A stretch of DNA of 64,000 bases from the NCBI GenBank assembly GCA_035690485.1, contig DASSKL010000016.1, forward strand, positions 1-64,000, read 5' to 3'. Position 1 is the first letter of the stretch. Each line of letters starts with the position of its first letter. A program made the position numbers and the translations under genes. This stretch comes from Mycobacteriales bacterium (GTDB lineage Bacteria > Actinomycetota > Actinomycetes > JAFAQI01 > DASSKL01). Below the pieces are notes generated by a model. The model saw only the letters and a list, made by a program, of their open reading frames with translations. It was not told where the DNA came from and did no database searches. This document shows, one piece after another, positions 8,923 to 16,547 of this stretch.

Positions 8923-10592
8923 GAGGGCGTCGGCAGGCCGACGACGCCACGCTCGGTGCGTACGGCGTCGACGTAGGCGTCGAGCTGCCCCGCCACCCAC
9001 CGCTCGTCGTAACCGAACTCCTCGGCGAGCAGCCGCGCGGCCCGGCCGGCCGACGGCAGGGCCGCGTCGCGATCGCGCAACGACAACCGCGTGCGGCGGC
9101 TGAACACGTCGTCGAGCGTCGCCGCACCCTCGGCGCGGGCCGCGTAGACGACCTCGGCCGCGATGTGGTCGGCGGCGGGAGACAGGGGCTCGCCGAGCGA
9201 CGGGTCGGCCGCCACGAGCGAGAGCACGTCGGGCGCGTGGTCGCCGTGCTGGCGCACCAGGAGCTTGGCCACCTGCTCGGAAAGGCCGAGCTGGTCGGCG
9301 ACCACCGTGACCTCCCGGATGAAGTCGGCCAGCCGGTGGTGCATCCCCAGGTTGATCTCGTCGGTGCGGCAGCGGGCCTTCTTGTCGTCGCGTTCCACGA
9401 TGCGGTCGACGACGTCCTTGGCCATCCGGCGGAAGGTGGTGAGCTTGCCGCCGGTGATCGTCAGCAGGCCGTTGTCGTCGTCGAAGAGCACGTGGCGCCG
9501 GGAGACGTCGCTCATCGACTCGGGGTCGTCGCCCGAACGCAGCAGCGGCCGCACGCCCGCCCAGGCGCCCACGACGTCGTCGGCGGTCAGCCCGCGGTCG
9601 AAGACGGCGTTGCCGGCGGCGAGCACGTAGTCGAGGTCGTCCTGCGTCACCGACACCTCGTCGAGGGCGCCGTCGTACGGCGTGTCGGTGGTGCCGAGGA
9701 TCGTCTGGCGGCCCCAGGGGATCGCGAACATCGACCGCTGGTCGCCCTGCTTGCTCGGCAGCAGCACGCTCGCGTCGTCGAGCGGCAACCGTGCGTGGGG
9801 TACGACGAGGTGCACGCCCTTGCTCGGCTGCACGAGGTCGCCGCGACCCGGGTTGGCCATCCCGAGCAGGCGGTCGACCCACACGCCCGTGGCGTTGACG
9901 ACGTGCCGCGCGCGGATCTCGTAGGAGTCACCGCTCAGCCGGTCGGTCACGGTCGCCCCGCACACCGAGCCGTCGCCGTCGAAGAGCAGGCCGGTCGCCT
10001 CGGTGTAGGTCAGCACGCTCGCCCCGAAGCTACGGGCCGCCCGCACGACGGCGAGCACCAGCCGGGCGTCGTCGGTGGCGGAGTCGCCGTAGACGTAGGC
10101 GTAGGCGCAACCCGAACCGTCGAGGGCCGGCGCGAGCGCGATCGCCTCCTCGGCGGTGATGCGGTCATGCCGGCGGACGTTGCGCATGCCCGCGAAGACG
10201 TCGTAGGTCGTCATGCCGAGGCCGAGCAGGCGCCGCTTCGCGGTGTCGGGCCAGACCGGGTAGACGAAGTCCATCGCCCGCACGAGGTGGGGCGCGAGGC
10301 GCATCAGCAGCTGGCGCTCCGTGACGCCCTCGAGCACGAGGCCGAACTCGTAGTGCTCCAGGTAGCGCAGGCCGCCGTGGATGAGCTTGCTCGACTTGCT
10401 GCTGGTGCCGCTGGCGAGGTCGCCCATCTCCACGGCGGCGAGCCGCAGACCGCGGCTGGCCGCGTCGAGCGCGACGCCGGCGCCGGTGGCGCCCAACCCC
10501 ACGACGAGGACGTCGAGCACCCCGTCGGTCGCGGACGCGATCGCGTCCTGGCGGTTGCGCAGCGTGAACGGACCGTCAGCCATTTCCTCCAT
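8913..10592 (-). CDS. glpD: Aerobic glycerol-3-phosphate dehydrogenase
   Basis: FAD enzyme of the inner membrane face that oxidises glycerol-3-phosphate to dihydroxyacetone phosphate and passes electrons to quinone. The N-terminal dinucleotide fold reads VVGLGATGAGVALDAASRG, followed by GTSSKSSKLIHGGLRYLE and, in the middle, VNATGVWVD and IPWGRQTILGTTDTPYDG, all typical of GlpD. The C-terminal helical domain follows (ITGGKLTTFRRMAKDVVD). The start is uncertain. ATG 10592 gives 559 aa. An ATG 9 bp later lies only 2 nt after GGAGG, too close to be ideal. Both overlap the 3' end of the upstream exonuclease gene, so the two are coupled. Confidence 0.94.
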   Translation of the reverse strand: MEEMADGPFTLRNRQDAIASATDGVLDVLVVGLGATGAGVALDAASRGLRLAAVEMGDLASGTSSKSSKLIHGGLRYLEHYEFGLVLEGVTERQLLMRLAPHLVRAMDFVYPVWPDTAKRRLLGLGMTTYDVFAGMRNVRRHDRITAEEAIALAPALDGSGCAYAYVYGDSATDDARLVLAVVRAARSFGASVLTYTEATGLLFDGDGSVCGATVTDRLSGDSYEIRARHVVNATGVWVDRLLGMANPGRGDLVQPSKGVHLVVPHARLPLDDASVLLPSKQGDQRSMFAIPWGRQTILGTTDTPYDGALDEVSVTQDDLDYVLAAGNAVFDRGLTADDVVGAWAGVRPLLRSGDDPESMSDVSRRHVLFDDDNGLLTITGGKLTTFRRMAKDVVDRIVERDDKKARCRTDEINLGMHHRLADFIREVTVVADQLGLSEQVAKLLVRQHGDHAPDVLSLVAADPSLGEPLSPAADHIAAEVVYAARAEGAATLDDVFSRRTRLSLRDRDAALPSAGRAARLLAEEFGYDERWVAGQLDAYVDAVRTERGVVGLPTPSAA

Positions 10593-11466
10593 GCTGCCAC
10601 GCAAGGGCGGCCCCGAGCCGGTTCAACGCGCTGTCCAGACCCCAGCGGTCGCACAGCGCGACCAGCCCCTCGGGATCGGCCGGGGCGGTCGGCAGCAGGT
10701 CGTCGTAGACCGGCAGCGGCACGTCGGTCACCACGCGCACGACCACCTCCGCAGCCGCCACGTAGTCGGCGTGCCGGGCCACCTTCGGCTCGTGCTGCGC
10801 CGCCTCCGCGGCCGTGCCGTACTTCGTGACCAGTGCCGCGGCCGTCTTCTCGCCGACCCCCGGAACCCCGGGCAGGCCGTCCGACGGGTCGCCGCGCAAC
10901 ATCGCGAACTCGCCGTAGGACCGGCCGGGCACGCCGTACTTCTCGGTGATCGCCGCCTCGTCGACCACGTCGAGCCGGGCAACGCCACGCGCGGTGTAGA
11001 GCACCCGCACCGGCTTGTCGTCGCGCACCAGCTGGAAGAGGTCACGGTCGCCGGTGACGACGTCGACCGGTCCGCCGTGGGCCTCGGCCAGAGTGCCGAT
11101 GACGTCGTCGGCCTCGAAGCCCGCAACGCCCACGCACGGGATGCCGACTGCGGCGAGCACCTGCTCGATGATCGGCACCTGCACGTTGAGCGCCTCCGGC
11201 GCCTGGTCGCCGCCACCCGGACCGACGCGGTGAGCCTTGTACGCCGGGAGCGCGGCCACCCGGAACGCCGGCCGCCAGTCGGCGTCCATGCACGCCACCA
11301 GCCGCTGCGGTCGGTACTTCCGGACCAGCTGCGCGGTCATGTCAACGAGCCCTCGGACCGCGTTGATCGGGGTGCCGTCGGGCGCGGTCACCGACTCCGG
11401 TACGCCGAAAAACGCACGAAAGTAAAGGGAAGGTGCGTCGAGCACCATCAGGCGGTCGGCGGTCAC
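10576..11466 (-). CDS. 5'-3' exonuclease (PolA/FEN-like, Rv2090-type)
   Basis: Stand-alone homologue of the 5' nuclease domain of DNA polymerase I, 296 aa. Metal-binding acidic motifs are intact: LMVLDAPSLYFRAFFG, CMDADWRPAFR, GFEADDVIGTLAE and VTGDRDLFQLV. The helix-3-turn-helix DNA-binding motif SDGLPGVPGVGEKTAAALV follows at about residue 195. It would remove flaps or RNA primers; the division of labour with PolA is unknown. The GTG start lies 6 bp after a CATGCT box, so it may be leaderless. The stop overlaps the glpD start. Equivalent to M. tuberculosis Rv2090 by position and sequence. Confidence 0.9.
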   Translation of the reverse strand: MTADRLMVLDAPSLYFRAFFGVPESVTAPDGTPINAVRGLVDMTAQLVRKYRPQRLVACMDADWRPAFRVAALPAYKAHRVGPGGGDQAPEALNVQVPIIEQVLAAVGIPCVGVAGFEADDVIGTLAEAHGGPVDVVTGDRDLFQLVRDDKPVRVLYTARGVARLDVVDEAAITEKYGVPGRSYGEFAMLRGDPSDGLPGVPGVGEKTAAALVTKYGTAAEAAQHEPKVARHADYVAAAEVVVRVVTDVPLPVYDDLLPTAPADPEGLVALCDRWGLDSALNRLGAALAWQHGGNG

Positions 11467-11522
11467 CCGGCCAGCATGGCGCAGCGGGGCGACCCGCGAT
11501 CAACCTGACGACGGTGTCGGGC

Positions 11523-11528
11523 TACATT
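11523..11528 (+). promoter_or_regulatory. Leaderless promoter -10 of the SDR gene
   Basis: TACATT lies 7 bp before the ATG at 11536, with no RBS. The divergent exonuclease gene has CATGCT at 11478-11473 on the other strand, 6 bp before its GTG. Confidence 0.55.
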
Positions 11529-11535
11529 CCCCCGC

Positions 11536-12300
11536 ATGGATATCAACGGTGCAGGAGCCATCATCTCGGGTGGCGCGTCCGGTCTCGGTGAGGCGACGGC
11601 ACGCGTCCTCGCGTCGGCGGGTGTCAAGGTCACCATCGCCGACCTCAACGCCGACAAGGGCAAGGCCCTCGCCGACGAGCTGGGCGGCGTCTTCGTCTCG
11701 ACCGACGTGACCGACGAGGGCCAGGTCCAGAACGCCGTCGACCAGGCGGTCGCCACCGGCGCGCCGCTGCGGATCGGCGTGGCCTGCGCCGGCATCGGCT
11801 GGGCGTCCCGCATCGTCGGCCGCGACGGCACCCCCCACGACCTCGGTGCCTACAAGAAGATCGTCGAGGTCAACCTGATCGGGACGTTCAACTTCTGGCG
11901 CATCGCCGGCTCGGCGATCAGCCAGACCGAGGCGCTGGAGAGCGGCTCGCGCGGCGTCCTCGTCGGCACCGCCTCGGTCGCCGCCTTCGACGGCCAGATC
12001 GGGCAGATCTCCTACTCGGCGTCCAAGGGCGGCATCGTCGGCATGACGCTGCCGGCCGCGCGTGACCTCGCGCCGGTGGGCGTCCGGGTCTGCACCATCG
12101 CCCCCGGGCTGTTCGACACGCCGCTGCTCGGCATGCTCCCCGACGAGCAGAAGGCCGCGCTGGCCAAGGACGTCGTGTTCCCGAAGCGACTCGGCCGCCC
12201 GGAGGAGTACGGCAAGCTGGTGCGCGCCATCGCCGAGATCGACTACCTCAACGGCGAGACGTTCCGGCTCGACGGCGCCCTGCGGATGCCGCCGAAGTAG
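11536..12300 (+). CDS. SDR-family 3-hydroxyacyl-CoA dehydrogenase (HSD10-like)
   Basis: Short-chain dehydrogenase of 254 aa. The NAD-binding motif is [10 protein letters not shown] near the N terminus, and the catalytic Tyr and Lys are in [14 protein letters not shown] (about residue 160). The stretch [14 protein letters not shown] and the C-terminal [11 protein letters not shown] and [16 protein letters not shown] closely resemble the type-II 3-hydroxyacyl-CoA dehydrogenase (17-beta-HSD10) group, so beta-oxidation of acyl-CoA is the likely role. The usual NNAG is ACAG here. An acyl-CoA dehydrogenase gene two genes downstream supports a fatty-acid context. The start is a leaderless ATG. Confidence 0.9.
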   Translation: MDINGAGAIISGGASGLGEATARVLASAGVKVTIADLNADKGKALADELGGVFVSTDVTDEGQVQNAVDQAVATGAPLRIGVACAGIGWASRIVGRDGTPHDLGAYKKIVEVNLIGTFNFWRIAGSAISQTEALESGSRGVLVGTASVAAFDGQIGQISYSASKGGIVGMTLPAARDLAPVGVRVCTIAPGLFDTPLLGMLPDEQKAALAKDVVFPKRLGRPEEYGKLVRAIAEIDYLNGETFRLDGALRMPPK

Positions 12301-12327
12301 CCTCGGCGATCCTGCTCCCGCTCGACC

Positions 12328-12369
12328 AGGGTCACTCCTGCGTGGTTCGTGCACGCCGGGAGTGGCCCT
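12328..12369 (+). terminator. Hairpin terminator between the SDR gene and pepE
   Basis: AGGGTCACTCC (12328-12338) pairs with GGAGTGGCCCT (12359-12369) with one G-T wobble. An inner CGTG/CACG stem extends the hairpin. No U-tract follows. The pepE promoter begins 12 bp downstream. Confidence 0.6.
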
Positions 12370-12380
12370 GATCGTGCGCC

Positions 12381-12386
12381 TAGGCT
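12381..12386 (+). promoter_or_regulatory. Leaderless promoter -10 of pepE
   Basis: TAGGCT is 6 bp before the GTG at 12393 and only 3 bp before the GTG at 12390, which favours 12393 as the start. Confidence 0.5.
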
Positions 12387-12392
12387 GACGTG

Positions 12393-13517
12393 GTGGACTC
12401 CGACGGGCTCTACCCCCGCGACCGCCTCGACCGGGCCCGGCAGGCGGCCGCGACGGCCGGCATCGACGTCCTGCTGCTCACCCCCGGCGCCGACCTGCGC
12501 TACCTCACCGGCTACGCCGCCCTGCCGCTGGAGCGGCTGACCTGCCTCGCCGTCCCGGCCTCCGGCGAGCCCGTCCTGGTCGTGCCCGAGCTCGAACGCC
12601 CTGCCGCGCTGGCCAGCCCTGCCGCCCGCCTCGGCATCGACATCGTCGGTGTGGGCGAGACCGGCGACGCCTATGCGACCGTCGCCGACCGGGTGCGGGC
12701 CGCCCTGGGTCGCGAACCCGCGCGGGTCGCCGTGGCCGACCGGATGTGGGCCGAGCAGGAGATGCGCTTTCGCCGCGCGCTGCCGGCCGCCGAGCACCAG
12801 CTCGCCGGGGAGGTGATGCGCCGCCTGCGGATCCGCAAGACGGTCGCGGAGGTGGCGGCCCTGCGCCGCGCCGGCGAGGCGATCGACCGGGTGCACGAAC
12901 GGATCGGGGAGTGGTTGCGCCCGGGTCGCACCGAGCGCGAGGTCGGCCGCGACATCGCCCAGGCGATCCTCGACGAGGGGCACGCGGCGGTGAACTTCGT
13001 GATCGTCGGTTCGGGACCCAACGGGGCGAGCCCGCACCACGACACCGGCTCCCGCACGATCGAAGCCGGCGACCCGGTCGTCGTCGACATCGGCGGGACC
13101 ACCGCCGACGGTTACTGCTCCGACGAGACCCGCACCTACGTCGTCGGCACGCCGCCGCGCGACTTCGCCGACTACTACGCCGTGCTCCAGGAGGCGCAGG
13201 AGGCGGCCTGCGCGGCCGTCCGCCCCGGGGTGAGTGCCGCCTCGATAGACCGGGCCGCGCGGCAGGTCATCGACGCCGCCGGTTACGGCGCCTACTTCGT
13301 GCACCGCACCGGCCACGGCATCGGCCTCGAGGAGCACGAGGACCCCTACGTCGTCGACGGCAACGAGGAGCTGCTCGCGCCGGGGATGTGCTTCTCGATC
13401 GAGCCGGGGATCTACCTGCCCGGCCGGCACGGCGCCCGCATCGAGGACATCGTCGCCGTCACCGACGACGGGGTCGACCGGCTCAACGTCGTACGCCGCG
13501 ACCTCGTGACCCTCTGA
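12393..13517 (+). CDS. pepE: M24 aminopeptidase P / Xaa-Pro dipeptidase
   Basis: Metallopeptidase of 374 aa that cleaves N-terminal residues next to proline. An N-terminal creatinase-like domain (YLTGYAALPLERLTCLAV) precedes the pita-bread domain. The five metal ligands are all visible: two Asp in DIGGTTADGYCSDETRTY, the His in HRTGHGIGLEEHE, and the Glu residues in SIEPGIY and ARIEDIV. No signal peptide, so it is cytoplasmic. GTG 12393 is preferred over GTG 12390 because of its spacing to TAGGCT. The stop is one base from the acyl-CoA dehydrogenase ATG, so the two form an operon. Positional match to Rv2089c. Confidence 0.92.
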   Translation: MDSDGLYPRDRLDRARQAAATAGIDVLLLTPGADLRYLTGYAALPLERLTCLAVPASGEPVLVVPELERPAALASPAARLGIDIVGVGETGDAYATVADRVRAALGREPARVAVADRMWAEQEMRFRRALPAAEHQLAGEVMRRLRIRKTVAEVAALRRAGEAIDRVHERIGEWLRPGRTEREVGRDIAQAILDEGHAAVNFVIVGSGPNGASPHHDTGSRTIEAGDPVVVDIGGTTADGYCSDETRTYVVGTPPRDFADYYAVLQEAQEAACAAVRPGVSAASIDRAARQVIDAAGYGAYFVHRTGHGIGLEEHEDPYVVDGNEELLAPGMCFSIEPGIYLPGRHGARIEDIVAVTDDGVDRLNVVRRDLVTL

Positions 13518-13518
13518 C

Positions 13519-14664
13519 ATGCCGGTCGACCGCGAGCTCCCGAGCGACGAGGCCCGTGCCATCGTCGGCCTGGCCCGCGACCTCGCCGAGCGCGAGCTCA
13601 AGCCGCGCGCGGCGGAGCACGAGGAGCGGGGCGAGTTCCCGCGCGAGGTGTTCCGGCTGCTCGGCGAGGCGGGGCTGCTGGGCCTCACCTATCCCGTCGG
13701 CTACGGCGGCGGCGCCCAGCCCTACACGGTCTACCTGCAGGTGCTGGAAGAGCTGGCGGCCGGTTGGGCCGCGGTAGCCCTCGGCGTCTCGGTGCAGAGC
13801 CTCGCGGCGTACCCCGTCGCGGAGTTCGGCACCGAGGAGCAGCGCCGCGACCTGCTGCCGGCGATGCTCGACGGGTCGTCGGTGGGCGCCTACTGCCTGT
13901 CCGAGACGCAGTCGGGAAGTGACGCGGCGGGACTGCAGACCCGCGCGGTCCGCGACGGGGACGACTACGTGCTCGACGGCACCAAGGCGTGGGTGACCCA
14001 CGGCGGGGTCGCGGACTTCTACAACGTCTTCTGCCGCACCGGCGAGCACCGCACCCGGGGCATCTCGACGCTGCTCGTACCGGCCGACACGCCGGGCCTG
14101 GTGCCCCAGCCGCCGGAGCGCAAGATGGGGCTGCGCGCCAGCCCCACCGCGCAGGTCGTGCTCGACCGGGCACGGGTCCCGGCCGGGCGGCTCGTCGGCG
14201 CCGAGGGGGATGGCTTCCGCATCGCGCTGTCGGCCCTCGACGGCGGGCGCCTCGGCATCGCCGCCATCGCCACCGGGGTGGCGCAGGCGGCCCTCGACGA
14301 AGCGGTCGCCTACGCGCGGCAGCGGCGGCAGTTCGGCCAGCCGATCGCCGACTTCCAGGGCGTGGCGTTCCTGCTCGCCGACATGGCGACGGGGGTGGAG
14401 GCGGCCCGCTCGCTCTACCTCACGGCCGCCCGGCGCCGGGACGCCGGCAAGCCCTACTCGGCCCAGGCGTCCATGGCCAAGCTCCTCGCCACCGACACCG
14501 CCATGCGGGTGGCGACCGACGCGGTGCAGGTGCTCGGCGGCGCGGGGTACACGGCCGACTTCCCGGTCGAGCGCTACATGCGCGAGGTGAAGGTCATGCA
14601 GATCTTCGAGGGAACGAACCAGATCCAGCGGATGGTCATCGGCCGCCATCTCACCCAGCCCTAG
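13519..14664 (+). CDS. Acyl-CoA dehydrogenase
   Basis: FAD-dependent acyl-CoA dehydrogenase of 381 aa, catalysing alpha,beta-dehydrogenation of an acyl-CoA. The signature segments are AYCLSETQSGSDAAG (flavin/substrate loop, about residue 130), DGTKAWVTHG, and RRQFGQPIADFQGVAF. The catalytic base Glu is in QIFEGTNQIQR near residue 365. Chain-length preference cannot be told. It starts 1 bp after the pepE stop, so it is co-transcribed with it. The gene ends 13 bp from the convergent sortase gene with no clear terminator. Confidence 0.93.
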   Translation: MPVDRELPSDEARAIVGLARDLAERELKPRAAEHEERGEFPREVFRLLGEAGLLGLTYPVGYGGGAQPYTVYLQVLEELAAGWAAVALGVSVQSLAAYPVAEFGTEEQRRDLLPAMLDGSSVGAYCLSETQSGSDAAGLQTRAVRDGDDYVLDGTKAWVTHGGVADFYNVFCRTGEHRTRGISTLLVPADTPGLVPQPPERKMGLRASPTAQVVLDRARVPAGRLVGAEGDGFRIALSALDGGRLGIAAIATGVAQAALDEAVAYARQRRQFGQPIADFQGVAFLLADMATGVEAARSLYLTAARRRDAGKPYSAQASMAKLLATDTAMRVATDAVQVLGGAGYTADFPVERYMREVKVMQIFEGTNQIQRMVIGRHLTQP

Positions 14665-14677
14665 CGGGAGACTCCGG

Positions 14678-16045
14678 TCAGGGTGTGCCCGTCGCCGTGG
14701 GAGTGGGTGACTCGCTCGGCGGGACGCTGGGCGGTGGGCTCGGCGGGGGAGTGGTCGGCTTGGGCGACGGCTTGGGAGAGGTCGCCGTCGGCGTGGGGCT
14801 CGTGGGCTTGGGCGCGGGCTTGGTGGTCGAAGTCGCGGGCGCGGGTGCCTTCGTCGGCGTCGCGCTGGCCGAAGGCGTCGGCGTGGGGGAGTAGGGGTCG
14901 GCCGACAGCAGCGTCATCGACCAGTTGGCGACCCGGAGCTTGCCCTCCGTGACGACCTGGCGCGTGGTGATCCGGTAGGAGCCCTGGCCGAGGAGATGGA
15001 CGGCGGAGGTGGTGCGCACCGCGCGCACGACCTGACCGACCACTTCCGCCTGGATGTCGAGCTGCTGGAGGTGCTCGCCGATGCTCGACCTGCCGGGGTG
15101 CGCGAGCGCGGGTCGCGGCTGGTGCGGGTCGACGTGCCGCCAGATGCTGTCGTTCTCCTCGGTGAGCGCGACCAGGCCGGCCCGGTAGTTGGAGATGGCG
15201 GCGTGCGCGAGCAGCAGCGGCTGGTTGGACTGCCGCCAGCCGTCGTCGGCGGTCCCGGTGATCTGCAGGGTGCCGTGCGGCACCGAGGGGCTGCCCTGCG
15301 CCACCCGCTCCACGGTGTCGTCGACGAACGGGTCGCCCTCCGGCGGCAGCTGGTCCTGGGCCACCCCGAGCGCGACCTTCGTGTCGACGAGGTCGCTGAA
15401 GACGAGGTAGCGGTCGTTGGTCCAGTAGAGCGCGGTCGTCGGCCAGCAGGTCTCGAGGACGACCTGTGGCGTGGCAGCGTGGTAGAGCGGTGAGCCCTTC
15501 TTCACGACCTTGTGCTCGCTGACGCGGTAGGTGTCGACGGCGCAGCCGTGCTGCAGGGTGAACTCGTCACCGGGGCGCAGGTGGTCGATGCGGCTGAACC
15601 ACGTGACGTCGTGCGCCGCCAGGACGCTGGTGCCCTTGCTGCCCGGCCAGGCGCTCGTCGACAGGTGCCCGACGGCGATCGACAGCTGACCCTCCTCGAC
15701 GCCCTCGACGACCGGTGCGGTCAGCTTCAGGGCCGGGATCTTCAGCACACCGACGAGGTCGCCGGGGTGGACCTTCTTCGGGTCAGGCGGCCGGGCGCAC
15801 CCCGGCGTCGGGCTGGCGAGCACCCGGTCGATGTTGCGGGTTGCGCGCTCGACCAGGGCATGCCCGGCCGAGCTGCTGTGGTCGCGGTAGAGGATGACGT
15901 GCGCGATCAGGTAGCCGCCGAGCAGCACGCAGACGACGGCGACCGCGGTGAGCCACGGGAGCCGGCGGCGCCTACGGTGCCGACCGGTCGAACCGTCCGT
16001 GGTGGAGATGACCTTCACTCCGTCCTGCCTTGCGTCCCGTCTCAT
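14678..16045 (-). CDS. Sortase-family transpeptidase with long C-terminal extension
   Basis: Membrane-anchored protein of 455 aa. Residues 20-52 hold an Arg-rich segment and one transmembrane helix (LPWLTAVAVVCVLLGGYLIAHVI). The sortase domain follows at about 85-235, with the His in LAAHDVTWFSRI, the Cys in VVLETCWPT and the Arg in WTNDRYLVFSD. About 145 further residues of a second, unrecognised domain come next. The last 75 residues are a Pro/Thr/Ser-rich tail of wall-spanning type. The natural substrate is unknown; no LPXTG-like protein is nearby. A GTG at 16018 is an alternative start. It is divergent from a 34-codon membrane ORF. Confidence 0.82.
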   Translation of the reverse strand: MRRDARQDGVKVISTTDGSTGRHRRRRRLPWLTAVAVVCVLLGGYLIAHVILYRDHSSSAGHALVERATRNIDRVLASPTPGCARPPDPKKVHPGDLVGVLKIPALKLTAPVVEGVEEGQLSIAVGHLSTSAWPGSKGTSVLAAHDVTWFSRIDHLRPGDEFTLQHGCAVDTYRVSEHKVVKKGSPLYHAATPQVVLETCWPTTALYWTNDRYLVFSDLVDTKVALGVAQDQLPPEGDPFVDDTVERVAQGSPSVPHGTLQITGTADDGWRQSNQPLLLAHAAISNYRAGLVALTEENDSIWRHVDPHQPRPALAHPGRSSIGEHLQQLDIQAEVVGQVVRAVRTTSAVHLLGQGSYRITTRQVVTEGKLRVANWSMTLLSADPYSPTPTPSASATPTKAPAPATSTTKPAPKPTSPTPTATSPKPSPKPTTPPPSPPPSVPPSESPTPTATGTP

Positions 16046-16083
16046 CTTGCATGATCGCGGGCGGATCGTGGCAGGAATCTGCC

Positions 16084-16188
16084 GTGGCCAACGACAAGTC
16101 CGAACGGCAGATGCGCATCGTCCTGCTGGTCATGCTCGTCTTCGCGGTGGCCGGCATCGTCATCACCGGCGTGCTGGCCAGCCCCTGA
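16084..16188 (+). CDS. Putative 34-aa single-pass membrane peptide
   Basis: Short ORF divergent from the sortase gene. It starts with GTG, preceded by AGGAA with a 6-bp gap. The product has a charged N terminus (ANDKSERQMR), then about 20 hydrophobic residues (IVLLVMLVFAVAGIVITGVL) and ends ASP, so it is a small membrane protein with the N terminus probably inside. No family was recognised. The good RBS and clean topology argue that it is real; its size keeps confidence moderate. Confidence 0.55.
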   Translation: MANDKSERQMRIVLLVMLVFAVAGIVITGVLASP

Positions 16189-16547
16189 CCGTCTCGGCCC
16201 TCGATCGACCCCTTCGGCGGCTCAAGTCCACGGGGGGATCGGCCGACGTTGCTCTCGTTCCCGGCGCCGCCGGGGACGGACGGGACACGGAGATCCGAAC
16301 GGCGTGTCGGGGCGAGAGCCCCGGCGAATACGGTCGCCTGAGTCGTTCGGGGAGTGAGTGGCGAGACCGGCTCGTCCCGAGTGTCGGACCCTCGGGCCCG
16401 GCGGGGACGGGAGCACTCATGGACACGGTCCTGTACCGAACGGCAGGGGTCGGTCGCGTTCATCGCTGCTAACGCGGTGATGGTGGGCAGCGCGGCCACC
16501 CTGCCGTTCGGATCCCTCCAGGCTCGCCGACGTACGCCGCCACCGGC
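16189..16547. other. 359-bp gap with a sigma-28-like promoter
   Basis: No convincing protein gene was found. On the plus strand, CTCA (16221-16224) and GCCGAC (16242-16247) with a 17-bp spacer resemble the FliA (sigma-28) consensus reported for motile actinobacteria. Downstream is a 17-codon ORF (16419-16472) with GGAG 6 bp before its ATG, then a hairpin (GGCAG 16486-16490 with CTGCC 16501-16505). It may encode a short RNA or peptide. The GH13 gene ends at 16548 on the other strand. Confidence 0.35.

Noticed and set aside
7092-10829. Very long open frame on the plus strand (1245 codons) across helY and glpD
   Set aside because: Composition is extreme in Arg/Pro/Gly, it overlaps two clear genes in other frames, and no domain can be recognised. 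It is a GC-codon-bias shadow.
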